Below, piece by piece: positions 25,069 to 34,018 of a DNA stretch of 64,000 nucleotides. Source of the DNA: Novosphingobium sp. SG919 (GTDB lineage: Bacteria > Pseudomonadota > Alphaproteobacteria > Sphingomonadales > Sphingomonadaceae); the NCBI RefSeq assembly GCF_012932495.1, contig NZ_JABCNG010000002.1, positions 496,001-560,000 of the forward strand, written 5' to 3'. Every line of letters starts with the position of its first letter. Position 1 is the first letter of the stretch. The notes beneath the pieces were generated by a model, which saw only the letters and a list, made by a program, of their open reading frames with translations, had not been told where the DNA came from and did no database searches. The translations under genes and the position numbers were made by a program.

Positions 25069-25875
25069 ATGGGTTTGACGGAACAGGCAAAGTCTGAGGC
25101 GCGCGCCGTGGCCGAAGCATTCGTGGCGGCGCGGCGCGAGAAACGCGCGTTATCATCCTATCCGGGGCAGGCGCCGGCCGATCTGGTCGGTGCCTATGCC
25201 ATCCAGGATGCCGCGCTGGCGATCGACGGCCGCGCGGTTGCGGGATGGAAAGTGGGGCGGATCAACCCGCCCGACGATGCCCGTCTGGCCAGCAACCGCC
25301 TGGCCGGGCCGATCTTCGCCGATAGCGTGGTGATCCCGGGCTTTGGCCAGGTGCCCGGCATGCCGGTGTTTGCGCAAGGCTTTGCTGCGGCAGAGGCGGA
25401 ATTCCTGCTGCATGTGGCGCCGGGCTGGGACGGGACGGTGCCGGGCGATGATGGCGCCACGCGTGCGCTGCTCGATGCTGTGCATATCGGTATAGAGGTC
25501 GCCAGTTCGCCTTACCCGGGGATCAACGACGATGGCCCGCCGGTCACCGTCTCGGACTATGGCAACAACTATGGCCTGGTCGTGGGGGCAGCCCTTTCCG
25601 GATGGCAAGAGATTGATTTTGCGTCTATCTCGGTAACGCTGTCGATCGACGGTGCCCCTGTCGGCAAGGCCACGACGGCCACGATGCTCGATGGCCCGTT
25701 GGGCGCGGTGCGCTTTCTGCTGGGCAACCTGGCGGCGCGCGGCATCGATGCGACGCGCGGCCTTTGGGTATCCACCGGCGCGGTCACCGGGGTGCATTCG
25801 GTCGAGCCGGGGCAACAGGTCCGCGCGGCCTTTGCCGGGCACGGCAGCGTCGCCTGCACGATCGTGGCCGCTTAA
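25069..25875 (+). CDS. 2-keto-4-pentenoate hydratase-family protein
   Basis: This 268-aa protein of the MhpD/fumarylacetoacetate-hydrolase superfamily has the hallmark AGWKVG at about 57-62, an acidic AEAEFLLH segment at about 105-112 and IGIEVASSPYPG at about 143-154, which supply the metal-binding Glu and Asp residues. The family hydrates 2-hydroxypenta-2,4-dienoate or handles related 2-oxoacids. Here it is the first gene of an operon with the hexuronate transporter and GH43 and has a LacI operator in front, so a sugar-derived 2-keto-3-deoxy acid is a more likely substrate than an aromatic ring-cleavage product. The reaction is not resolved. Confidence 0.8.
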   Translation: MGLTEQAKSEARAVAEAFVAARREKRALSSYPGQAPADLVGAYAIQDAALAIDGRAVAGWKVGRINPPDDARLASNRLAGPIFADSVVIPGFGQVPGMPVFAQGFAAAEAEFLLHVAPGWDGTVPGDDGATRALLDAVHIGIEVASSPYPGINDDGPPVTVSDYGNNYGLVVGAALSGWQEIDFASISVTLSIDGAPVGKATTATMLDGPLGAVRFLLGNLAARGIDATRGLWVSTGAVTGVHSVEPGQQVRAAFAGHGSVACTIVAA

Positions 25876-25935
25876 GGCCGCTAGGCAAGCATGACCGGCA
25901 GGGTAACAAGCCCGCCGCTTTCGGGAGTTGAAGCA

Positions 25936-27222
25936 ATGAAAGCGCAGATCGGGGAAGGCATCCCGGCCACGGCAAATGTGGGGCGCACGCGCTGGGTGGT
26001 GGTGGCCCTGCTGTTTGCCGCCACGGCGATCAACTATATCGACCGGCAGATGATCGGCGTGCTCAAGCCCACGCTGGCGGCCGATTTCCATTGGTCGGAA
26101 TCCGATTTCGCGGCGATCGTGTTCTGGTTCCAGGTGGCCTATGCCATCGGCTATCTCTCGTTCGGCAAAGTGGTCGATGCGCTGGGCGCACGGCTGGGCT
26201 ATACCATTGCCATCGTCATCTGGACGGTGAGCCATATCGCCCATGGCTTTGCCACCGGCCTGGTCTCTTTTGCCCTGGCCCGCTTTGGCCTGGGGCTGGG
26301 CGAATCCGGCAATTTCCCCGCCGGCATCCGCGCGGTGACCGACTGGTTCCCCCAGCGTGAACGCGCCTTTGCCATCGGGGTGTTCAACGCCGGGGCCAAT
26401 GTCGGCGCGATCATCACGCCATTGCTCGTGCCCTTGCTGGTGCTGTGGTTCGATTGGCGCATGGCGTTCTTCGTCACCGGCCTGTTCGGCATTGCCTGGG
26501 TCGTGGCGTGGTGGCTGCTCTATCGCCATCCCACGCAGCATGGCCGCGTCAGCGCCGCCGAACTGGCCTGGATTCGCCAGGATCCGGCCGACCCGGTCAC
26601 CCCGATCGGCTGGGCAAGGCTGCTCACCGTGCGCGAGACCTGGGCCTATGCCCTGGGCAAGTTCCTGATCGACCCGATCTGGTGGTTCTTCCTGTTCTGG
26701 CTGCCGGGCTATCTGTTCACGCGCTACAACCTCGATCTCAAGAGTTTCGGCCTGCCGCTGGCAGCGATCTACCTGATTTCGGACTTGGGCAGCATTGCCG
26801 GCGGCTGGCTGTCGTCGCGCCTGATCAAGGCCGGGCGCTCGCCCAATGTCGCGCGCAAGGTGACCATGCTGATCTGCGCGGTCTGCGTCCTGCCGATCTG
26901 GTTCGTGCAAGGGGTGGACAGCATGTGGTGGGCCGTCTTGATCATCGGCCTCGCCACGGCTGCGCACCAGGCCTTTTCCGCCAATCTCTATACGCTGCCT
27001 TCCGACATGTTTCCACGCGGCGCGGTGGGTTCGGTGGTGGGCATCGGCGGCACGGTGGGGGCCTTTGGCGGCATGGGCATGGCGCTGTTTGCCGGCTATA
27101 TCCTCGATGCCACGCACAGTTACGAAGTGCTCTTTGCCATCTGCGCCAGCGCCTATCTCGTGGCGCTTGCGGTGGTCCACCTGCTTAGCCCGCGCCTGGC
27201 GCCGGTGCGGATCGCGGCATGA
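25936..27222 (+). CDS. exuT: MFS hexuronate transporter (ExuT-like, ACS family)
   Basis: This 428-aa major facilitator of the anion:cation symporter family has about 12 membrane segments and probably imports galacturonate or glucuronate with protons. Family features include INYIDRQMIGVLKPTLAADF in TM1, GLGLGESGNFPAGIRAVTDW at about 118-137 and WFPQRERAFAIGVFN in the TM4-5 region. The ATG at 25936 has GGGAG 8 nt upstream and is preferred to an in-frame start at 25891. It sits 60 nt after the hydratase gene and overlaps the GH43 start (ATGA). Confidence 0.88.
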   Translation: MKAQIGEGIPATANVGRTRWVVVALLFAATAINYIDRQMIGVLKPTLAADFHWSESDFAAIVFWFQVAYAIGYLSFGKVVDALGARLGYTIAIVIWTVSHIAHGFATGLVSFALARFGLGLGESGNFPAGIRAVTDWFPQRERAFAIGVFNAGANVGAIITPLLVPLLVLWFDWRMAFFVTGLFGIAWVVAWWLLYRHPTQHGRVSAAELAWIRQDPADPVTPIGWARLLTVRETWAYALGKFLIDPIWWFFLFWLPGYLFTRYNLDLKSFGLPLAAIYLISDLGSIAGGWLSSRLIKAGRSPNVARKVTMLICAVCVLPIWFVQGVDSMWWAVLIIGLATAAHQAFSANLYTLPSDMFPRGAVGSVVGIGGTVGAFGGMGMALFAGYILDATHSYEVLFAICASAYLVALAVVHLLSPRLAPVRIAA

Positions 27223-28835
27223 GCGGCACCGTCGACCGGCGCGGCGCGCTGGCCGGCGCGGTGGGTCTGGCGGGGCTTTCCAGCCTGCCGGCCCGTGCCG
27301 CGCCACCAGTGCCCTTGGCGCCAGTGCCCCACGCCCCGCGCGGGTTCGATGGCCAGCGCCTGGCCGATCTGGGCAACGGCACCTATCGCAATCCGATCAT
27401 GGCCGGCGATCATCCCGATCCGTCGATCCTGAAGGACGGCGCCGACTATTACATGACCTTCTCCACGTTCGATTCCTATCCGGGGCTGGTTATCTGGCAT
27501 TCGCAGGACCTGCTCAACTGGCAGCCGATCACCGCCGCGCTCACCCAGAATGTCGGCGCGGTCTGGGCGCCGGACCTGTGCCGCCACAACGGGCGCTACT
27601 TCATCTATTTCCCCGCCAAGGCCAGTCCCAATGCCAACTATGTGATCTGGGCAGACCGGATCGAGGGGCCGTGGAGCGCGCCGATTGACCTCGGCCTGCC
27701 CGATCACATCGATCCTGGCCATGCCGTGGGCGAGGATGGCTCGCGCTGGCTGTTCCTGTCGGGCGGAGATCGCGTGGCGCTTGCCGCCGATGGCCTGTCC
27801 ACGATGGGCAAGGTAGAGCACGTCTATGATCCCTGGCACTACCCCGAGGATTGGGATGTGGAAGGGTTTTCGCCCGAAGGCCCCAAGATCGTGGCGCACG
27901 GCGGTTGGTTCTATTTGATCACCGCCGTGGGCGGCACCGCCGGCCCGCCCACCGGGCACATGGTCATCGCGGCGCGATCGCGCTCCATCCACGGGCCGTG
28001 GGAAAACTGCCCGCACAACCCGATCGTGCGCACGCAAAGCCGGGATGAGGCCTGGTGGTCGCGCGGGCATGCCACCGTGTTCGAAGGGCCGGGCGGGGAC
28101 TGGTGGTCGGTCTATCATGGATTCGAGCGCGACTATTGGACGCTGGGGCGCCAGACGCTGCTCGATCCAGTGGAATGGACCGCCGACGGCTGGTTCCGCA
28201 TGAAAGGCGGCGATCTAGCCGCGCCGCTGCCCGCGCCGTTTCTCCCCGGGGGCGGCGGGCGCAAGGCCGGGCCCCATGGCCTGCCCTTGTCCGACGATTT
28301 CGCCACGCTCGAACTGGGTCGCCGCTGGAATTTCTTCAAGCCCGCGCGGGACGAAGCCAGCCGGGCGCGCGTCTCCAACCATTGCCTGCACCTGGCGGCG
28401 CGTGGCACCGCGCCTGCCGATTCCGCCCCGCTGCTGCTCATCGCCGGGGACCGGGCCTATGAGTTCGAGTGCGCGATCGAGATCGATCCCGAAACCACCG
28501 CCGGCCTGGTGCTGTTCTATGACCAGGCGCTCTATTGCGGGCTGGGGTTCGATACCCGGCGTTTCGTGACGCACCAATATGGGATGGAGCGGGGCCGCCC
28601 GGCCAATCCATACGGGCCGGCGATGCGCTTGCGCGTGCGCAACGATCGGCACATCGTGTCATTCCACACCAGCGGCGATGGCGGGCAGACCTGGCGCCGC
28701 TTTGACCGTGGGATGGAAGTGTCGGGTTATCACCACAACGTGCGCGGCGGCTTCCTGATGCTGCGTCCCGGCCTTTATGCGGCGGGCAAGGGGGAAGCGC
28801 GGTTCCGCGATTTCCGCTTTCGCGCGCTGGGTTAG
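27219..28835 (+). CDS. Glycoside hydrolase family 43 protein, Tat-exported
   Basis: The 538-aa product has a twin-arginine signal (VDRRGALAGAVG) ending near ARAA, a five-bladed-propeller GH43 domain at about 50-340 and a C-terminal beta-sandwich at about 350-538. Candidate catalytic residues are the Asp of GDHPDPSI (base), the Asp of HIDPGH (pKa modulator) and the Glu of FSPEGPKI (acid), in the family order. GH43 members act on alpha-L-arabinofuranosides, beta-xylosides or beta-galactans; an arabinan or galactan side chain of pectin is the best guess here. The gene is translationally coupled to exuT and followed by the two LamG genes. Confidence 0.88.
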   Translation: MSGTVDRRGALAGAVGLAGLSSLPARAAPPVPLAPVPHAPRGFDGQRLADLGNGTYRNPIMAGDHPDPSILKDGADYYMTFSTFDSYPGLVIWHSQDLLNWQPITAALTQNVGAVWAPDLCRHNGRYFIYFPAKASPNANYVIWADRIEGPWSAPIDLGLPDHIDPGHAVGEDGSRWLFLSGGDRVALAADGLSTMGKVEHVYDPWHYPEDWDVEGFSPEGPKIVAHGGWFYLITAVGGTAGPPTGHMVIAARSRSIHGPWENCPHNPIVRTQSRDEAWWSRGHATVFEGPGGDWWSVYHGFERDYWTLGRQTLLDPVEWTADGWFRMKGGDLAAPLPAPFLPGGGGRKAGPHGLPLSDDFATLELGRRWNFFKPARDEASRARVSNHCLHLAARGTAPADSAPLLLIAGDRAYEFECAIEIDPETTAGLVLFYDQALYCGLGFDTRRFVTHQYGMERGRPANPYGPAMRLRVRNDRHIVSFHTSGDGGQTWRRFDRGMEVSGYHHNVRGGFLMLRPGLYAAGKGEARFRDFRFRALG

Positions 28836-28901
28836 CGCGTCATCTTCGTCACCCCGGGTGATGGTGAAAAAATGAACAGAGATTTGCCTGGGAGAATTGC
28901 C

Positions 28902-31900
28902 GTGCCCCATCCGCTTTTGCGTGGCGCCTCGCTGCTGGCTCTGATCTGCGCCGCCACGGCCGCGCGCGCCACGCCGGCCGATGGCCTGCTGTTCCACGCC
29001 CCGCTGGATACGGGCTTCACGGCGACGCAAGCCGGCGGCGATGCCGTGCCCAATTTCCAGAGCGACGTGGCCATCGTGCCCGATGGCGCCACCGGCGGGG
29101 CCGGGCGCTGGGGCGATGGCGGCTATGTCGCGTGGAATGCGCCGGGCAACATGCTGGCGCAGCGGGGCACGCTGTCGTTCTTCTGGCGCAGCCACACCCC
29201 GGTGGGCGAAGCGCCGTTCGTGATCTTCCGCGCCGGCGCAGCCGATCATTCCAGCTGGGACATGGCGTTCCTGCGCATCGACTGGAACGGCCATGGCTTC
29301 GACGCTTTCGTCACCGATGCCAATCTTTCGCGCGTGCGCGTCAGTTGGACGATCCCGACGCCCCCGGCGCCCGATGCCTGGCACCACCTGGCTTTCGCCT
29401 GGGATGAGACGCGCGGCGTCACGCTGTTCTGGGACGGGCGCGAAGTGGCGCGCAAGGTGCAGGCCGCCGATCTCGACATGGGGCTGGACCAGTTCGGCCT
29501 GGCTGGCCGGGTCATGGCGCCGCACCAAGTGCAGAGCCGCTACAATTTCATGCGCGGGTCAGACCTGGATGACATTCGCGTCTATGACCACATGCTGGAC
29601 GGCGCTGGCGTAGCGGCACTTGCCGCGCACCAGGACCCGGCACCGCAGCCCGTGGCGCCCGATCGCGCCGCCTGGCTGCACCGCTTCGGCTGGGACAGCC
29701 AGACGCCGCCGCCGCTGGCCGATCCGGTCACCACGGTGCGGAAAGTGGAGTTTGCCGACGCCAAGGACCTCAAGGAATGGATGTGGAAAGGGGTGGACGG
29801 CATCGCCGAAACCACCTGGCCCGGCGTCTACAATCGCTCTCGCCTGCCGGGTCGCGACGACTATTTCGAACTGCCCGATTGGAACGTCTATGTCGAAGGG
29901 GGCAAGGCCTATAGCCTGACCGTGCCGGTGGCCGAGCGCTTCAACCGCGTGGAGATCCGCGGCGCTGCTTATGGCGCGCTGGAATGGTCGGCCGATGGGC
30001 AGCGCGGCTGGCAAAAGCTCGCCACGCGTCCGCAAGGGGTGGTGCGCTCGGTCACCCAGGCCGCGCCGCGTACCGGTGGCGTGCTGCGCTTCACCAATGT
30101 GATGCAGGAACAGCCGATCCAGGAAATCTGGGCCTACGACATGCATGCTGGCCCCGTGCCGGCCGGCACGTTCCAGTTGCGCTATACCGTGCGCAGTGCT
30201 GCGCCCACCGATCTGGGCGCGCTGGCGGGCCTCAATGCTTTCATCGCCGGTCGCTACCCGGCGGCGGAGCGCGCCACGGTGGTGGCGCTGCCCACCGACG
30301 GCGTGCGTGCGGCGGTGGGCGCGGGAAGCGCGGCGGGCAGCGACACGGCAGTGCGCGACGAGGGCGCGGCGCGGCTGCCGCTGGTGCATGTGCTGATCCC
30401 GTCGAACTTTGGCGATGCCCCGGCGGGCCGGCCGCTGGCGCGGGCGTGGAACTATGGCTGGGAAAACAGCCACGATGGCCTGGATGGCGTGGCGCTCGAT
30501 CTGCCCGCGCTGCATGCCGCGCCCGATGCCAAGGGGCTAATTGCGCTGAACATTCGCGTGAAAGACCCGATCTGGCCGGGGCGTGATATGATCGACGTGC
30601 AAGTCTCGGTGCGGCCGGGTGAGCCGCGCACGCTGTGGCTCGATCTGCGCGACCGCATCCTGACGGGTGACAGCCTCTACCTGACGGTGGCGTCCGCCGC
30701 GCCCGATTTCGGGCCGGCATCGCTCGATGGCATGGGCGTGCGGCTGGTGTTCAAGGACCGCGCGGCCGCGCTCAAGGAGCATGTGGCCGACCGCTTCAAC
30801 CAGGTGAAAGACAACTGGGCCTTCCTGGTGGAGGAACACACCGCCTCGAAACGCGCGGGGCTCTATCGCCGGCTTTATGGCGACATTACCGACCTGTTGC
30901 GCGTGGACCCGGACAATCTTGAGGCGCGGCGCTATTGGGCCGACATCGGCTATTCGCAGGACCAGTTGCCACCGTTCGTGCAGCCGCAGGCGCCGCAGGG
31001 CATGCCGCTTTGGGCCTTTCGCCAGTTGGAAGATCTCAAGCTGGCCCGCCAGTTCGTCAACTGGTGGATCGACAACCGCCAGGTGCCTTATGGCGATTTC
31101 GGTGGCGGCATTTCCGACGATACCGACCTGACGCAGCAATGGCCGGGCATGGCGCTGATGGGCGTGGACCCGGACAAGATCAACGCCTCGCTGCGCGCAT
31201 TGTCCGATGCGGTCTACAAGAACGGCATGATCGTCAATGGCTTGAGCTATATCACCAGCGACGAACTGCACGTTTACGAGGAAGGCATCAATTCCGACGC
31301 CGAGCGGCTCTATCTCAATTGGGGCGAGCCCAAGGCGGTGGAGCGGATGATGGCCACGGTCAAGGCGCTGGGCAGTGTGATCCGCACCAATCCGGCCGGG
31401 CATATGCACATTTCCTCAAGCTGGTATGGCGGGCGCAAGATCTATCGCGACGAGCCGTGGGCCTGGCAGAAGCCCTATGGCTTCGTGATCATGCACACGC
31501 CGGTCCTGCTGGGCCTGTACAATGCCGATCCCACCGCGCGGCATCTGGTGACGGGCCTGATCGACGGGCTGCTGGCCCATGGCAAGCAGGGCGCCGACGG
31601 GCTGTGGCGCTTTCCCAATGACATCGGCTGGAACAGCGATGCCGAGCGGGCGGGCGATGGCGGCGGGGCCAGCCTGCCGATGCAATCGGCCTGGGCTGCC
31701 TGGCGCTTTACCGGCGATGACAAGTACCTGCGCCCCGTGCTGGGCCGGCTGGGAACGGGCAATTTTGCCGCGCTGGGCGAGCTTAACGAAAATGCGCTGA
31801 CCGTGCTGGGCAAGCGCGGCGACTGGGCCGATGTGCTGCGCAAGGGCGCGGAAAACGGGAACGACGTGGCCCGGTTCGAAGCGTGGAACAGCACCGGCAA

Positions 31901-32705
31901 CCGCGCCTGGCTGGAAGCGCTCAACGCTGCCGGCATCGCCGACAAGACGCAGCACATGTATATGATCACGCAGGGCCACTGGTGGACCGACCGGGTGGAA
32001 GCGGCCAACGACCTGCTCCAGCGCGAACGGCTGGGCGGCATTGCCTTGAAACGCAACCAGACCTGGCCGGGCAACGCGGTAAGCTGGCGCTTTGCCGACC
32101 CGGAAGCCGCGCTCAAGGTGGCGATCCTGGTGCGCGATGCCACGCCCGAGGGCTTTACCGTCATCGCCCACAACACGAGCCGTCAGGAACAGCGTGCCGA
32201 GATGGGCACCTGGAACGTGGTAGCCGGCACCTGGACGATGACGCAGGGCCTCGCGCCGGATGACGGCGACGCGGCGCGCGAGTCGCTGGAGAAGCGCAGC
32301 GTGGAAATGGAACGCGGCGGTTCCATTCCCTTGGCCTTCGCACCGGGGCAGACCACGGTGATGACGTTCCGCCTAACGCAACGCGCGGCGGTGCAGCCCG
32401 AGCATCGGCCGGACCTGGGCATTGGCGCCGACGATGTGACGCGCAAGGGAAGCCGGATCACCGTGCGGGTGCACAGCCTGGGCAGCATGGCGGCGCCGGC
32501 GGGCACGCTGACGCTGGAAACCGCGGACGGACACGTGCTGGCCCGCGCGGCAGTGCCGCCGCTGCCGGCGCCCACCGATTTGACCCCGCGCACCGCCACG
32601 GTCACGCTGGCGATTCCGGCTGGCGCGCCACAGGGCCTGCATGTGCGGGTTTCTAGCGGCGTGGCCGAAGTGACCCAGCGCAACAACGTGGTGGTGCTGC
32701 CATGA
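28902..32705 (+). CDS. Large exported LamG-domain protein with helical central domain, possible novel carbohydrate-active enzyme
   Basis: I do not recognise the family. The 1267-aa product has a signal peptide (PLLRGASLLALICAATAARA), an N-terminal concanavalin-like LamG domain at about 25-245 (APDAWHHLAFAWDETRGVTL, DLDDIRVYDHML) and a beta-rich linker at about 260-600. A helical region at about 600-1030 follows, rich in aromatic and acidic residues (YGDFGGGISDDTDLTQQWPG, HISSSWYGGRKIY, WRFPNDIGWNSDAE), then C-terminal beta domains. The helical part looks like the (alpha/alpha) toroid of polysaccharide lyases or glycosidases. I chose GTG 28902 because GGGAG precedes it by 7 nt; the ATG at 28872 has no ribosome-binding site. 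It lies downstream of GH43 and overlaps the next LamG gene. A role on pectic oligosaccharide is inferred. Confidence 0.7.
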   Translation: MPHPLLRGASLLALICAATAARATPADGLLFHAPLDTGFTATQAGGDAVPNFQSDVAIVPDGATGGAGRWGDGGYVAWNAPGNMLAQRGTLSFFWRSHTPVGEAPFVIFRAGAADHSSWDMAFLRIDWNGHGFDAFVTDANLSRVRVSWTIPTPPAPDAWHHLAFAWDETRGVTLFWDGREVARKVQAADLDMGLDQFGLAGRVMAPHQVQSRYNFMRGSDLDDIRVYDHMLDGAGVAALAAHQDPAPQPVAPDRAAWLHRFGWDSQTPPPLADPVTTVRKVEFADAKDLKEWMWKGVDGIAETTWPGVYNRSRLPGRDDYFELPDWNVYVEGGKAYSLTVPVAERFNRVEIRGAAYGALEWSADGQRGWQKLATRPQGVVRSVTQAAPRTGGVLRFTNVMQEQPIQEIWAYDMHAGPVPAGTFQLRYTVRSAAPTDLGALAGLNAFIAGRYPAAERATVVALPTDGVRAAVGAGSAAGSDTAVRDEGAARLPLVHVLIPSNFGDAPAGRPLARAWNYGWENSHDGLDGVALDLPALHAAPDAKGLIALNIRVKDPIWPGRDMIDVQVSVRPGEPRTLWLDLRDRILTGDSLYLTVASAAPDFGPASLDGMGVRLVFKDRAAALKEHVADRFNQVKDNWAFLVEEHTASKRAGLYRRLYGDITDLLRVDPDNLEARRYWADIGYSQDQLPPFVQPQAPQGMPLWAFRQLEDLKLARQFVNWWIDNRQVPYGDFGGGISDDTDLTQQWPGMALMGVDPDKINASLRALSDAVYKNGMIVNGLSYITSDELHVYEEGINSDAERLYLNWGEPKAVERMMATVKALGSVIRTNPAGHMHISSSWYGGRKIYRDEPWAWQKPYGFVIMHTPVLLGLYNADPTARHLVTGLIDGLLAHGKQGADGLWRFPNDIGWNSDAERAGDGGGASLPMQSAWAAWRFTGDDKYLRPVLGRLGTGNFAALGELNENALTVLGKRGDWADVLRKGAENGNDVARFEAWNSTGNRAWLEALNAAGIADKTQHMYMITQGHWWTDRVEAANDLLQRERLGGIALKRNQTWPGNAVSWRFADPEAALKVAILVRDATPEGFTVIAHNTSRQEQRAEMGTWNVVAGTWTMTQGLAPDDGDAARESLEKRSVEMERGGSIPLAFAPGQTTVMTFRLTQRAAVQPEHRPDLGIGADDVTRKGSRITVRVHSLGSMAAPAGTLTLETADGHVLARAAVPPLPAPTDLTPRTATVTLAIPAGAPQGLHVRVSSGVAEVTQRNNVVVLP

Positions 32706-33364
32706 TCGCGCGCGCGGTGCTGGCGCTGGCTTTGCTGTTGCCCGGCTGCGCCAGCGCGCGGCAGGAAGTATGGCGGTTCGACAGTCTGGCCCGCATCGGC
32801 CACATGGCGCCGCAAGTGCAGGGCCATCCCAGGGTCGAAGGCAAGGCCATGGTGTTCGACGGGCAGGCCGATGCCCTGATCCTGCCGCGCCACCCGCTGG
32901 CCGGCGCCGCGCGGTTCACCGCCGAGGCGGTGTTTCGGCCCGATGGCGGCGCGTTCGAGCAGCGCTGGCTGCACCTGGCCAGCAACGACACGCCCGGCCG
33001 CCCGACGGGCGAAACCCGCATGCTGTTCGAAATCCGCGTGGTCGGCCAATCGTGGTATCTCGACACTTTTGTGAAGGGCGCCGGTTACAGCCAGGTCTTG
33101 GCCGATCCCGCGCGGCTGCACCCGATCGGTCGCTGGTATCACGTGGCGCAGACGTTCGACGGCACCACCTATCGCAGCTATGTCAACGGCTTGCTGGAGG
33201 GAGAGGCCCGCGTGGCCTTTGCGCCGCAACAACCGGGCAGCACCAGCGTGGCAATGCGGCGCAACGGGGTGAACCATTTCCATGGCGCAATCGCCATGGC
33301 GCGCTTCACCGATGAAGCCCTGTCGCCGCGCGATTTCCTGTCGCTGCCGCGCGGCGGGCGTTAA
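32702..33364 (+). CDS. LamG-domain lipoprotein
   Basis: This 220-aa protein has a short signal ending in LLPGC, so Cys16 is a likely lipidation site, and then a single concanavalin-like LamG jelly roll (FTAEAVFRPDGG, RWYHVAQTFDGTTYRSYVNG, HFHGAIAMARFTDEAL). It probably binds carbohydrate at the periplasmic or outer-membrane surface, perhaps holding substrate for the large protein whose stop codon it overlaps (ATGA). No catalytic residues can be named. Its stop overlaps the convergent DUF3237 stop within TTAA. Confidence 0.8.
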   Translation: MIARAVLALALLLPGCASARQEVWRFDSLARIGHMAPQVQGHPRVEGKAMVFDGQADALILPRHPLAGAARFTAEAVFRPDGGAFEQRWLHLASNDTPGRPTGETRMLFEIRVVGQSWYLDTFVKGAGYSQVLADPARLHPIGRWYHVAQTFDGTTYRSYVNGLLEGEARVAFAPQQPGSTSVAMRRNGVNHFHGAIAMARFTDEALSPRDFLSLPRGGR

Positions 33365-33918
33365 CGCACCACGTAGAAATCGATCTGCACATGGTCGGGC
33401 CGGCGAATGCCGCGCGCCACGAAGACCGCGCGGTTCATCCAGTCCAGCGGGCCGGCCCGCGCGGCCAGGCGCGGCGTGGTGCGAAAGTAATAGGCATCGG
33501 GTGGCACATCCTGCCCTTGCGCGATTCGCTCGGTCACGTCGGGGCTGGCCACGCGCACGCCCGGATTGGCCACGTCCACCACCGTGCCATCGGCGGCTTG
33601 AAGGAAGTAGCGTGCTTCCACCTGGGTCAAGCCGCCAGGAAGGATGGTTTGCCAGTCACCACCGCCGGCCAGGACGCGCCCCTTGAACAACGGGCCATCC
33701 ACCGTGCCGCCGGTGATCGCGATGAACCGCTTGCGCCCGCTGGCGACTTCGCCTTGTTCCACCGGCGAGGCGAGCGTTACCGTTGCCGTGAAGGCATATT
33801 CCAGCGTGGGCGCGGGTGCGGCGGGTGCAGCCATGGCGGCACCGGGCCTGGCAGCGCCGGCCGCCACGGCAAACAGCAGGGCGGCAGCCCCGAATTGCCG
33901 GCGCAGCGTGTTCTTCAC
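33361..33918 (-). CDS. DUF3237-family exported protein
   Basis: This 185-aa protein has a clear signal peptide (RRQFGAAALLFAVAAGAARP to AMAA) followed by a DUF3237 beta-barrel domain (GGTVDGPLFKGRVLAGGGDW, YFLQAADGTVVDV, PDAYYFRTTPRL, WMNRAVFVARG). The function of the family is unknown. The start is a GTG at 33918 with a GAGA-type site upstream; the frame is open to 34701 but that part is antisense to the kinase gene. It is divergent from the glycerate kinase gene across 100 nt, and its role in the uronate region is unproven. Confidence 0.78.
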   Translation of the reverse strand: MKNTLRRQFGAAALLFAVAAGAARPGAAMAAPAAPAPTLEYAFTATVTLASPVEQGEVASGRKRFIAITGGTVDGPLFKGRVLAGGGDWQTILPGGLTQVEARYFLQAADGTVVDVANPGVRVASPDVTERIAQGQDVPPDAYYFRTTPRLAARAGPLDWMNRAVFVARGIRRPDHVQIDFYVVR

Positions 33919-34018
33919 TTGGCTTCTCTCCCGATTTCCGGTGCGCCTGGCGGCGATCCGATCTTTTTGGACCATGGCCCGGATTGCCTGGGCCGACAAG
34001 CACTGCCATCCCCAGGAC

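Noticed and set aside
25153-27306. A 717-codon minus-strand frame opposite the hydratase and exuT genes
   Set aside because: It crosses the gap between two real genes and has the same low-information, Arg/Gly/His-rich character.
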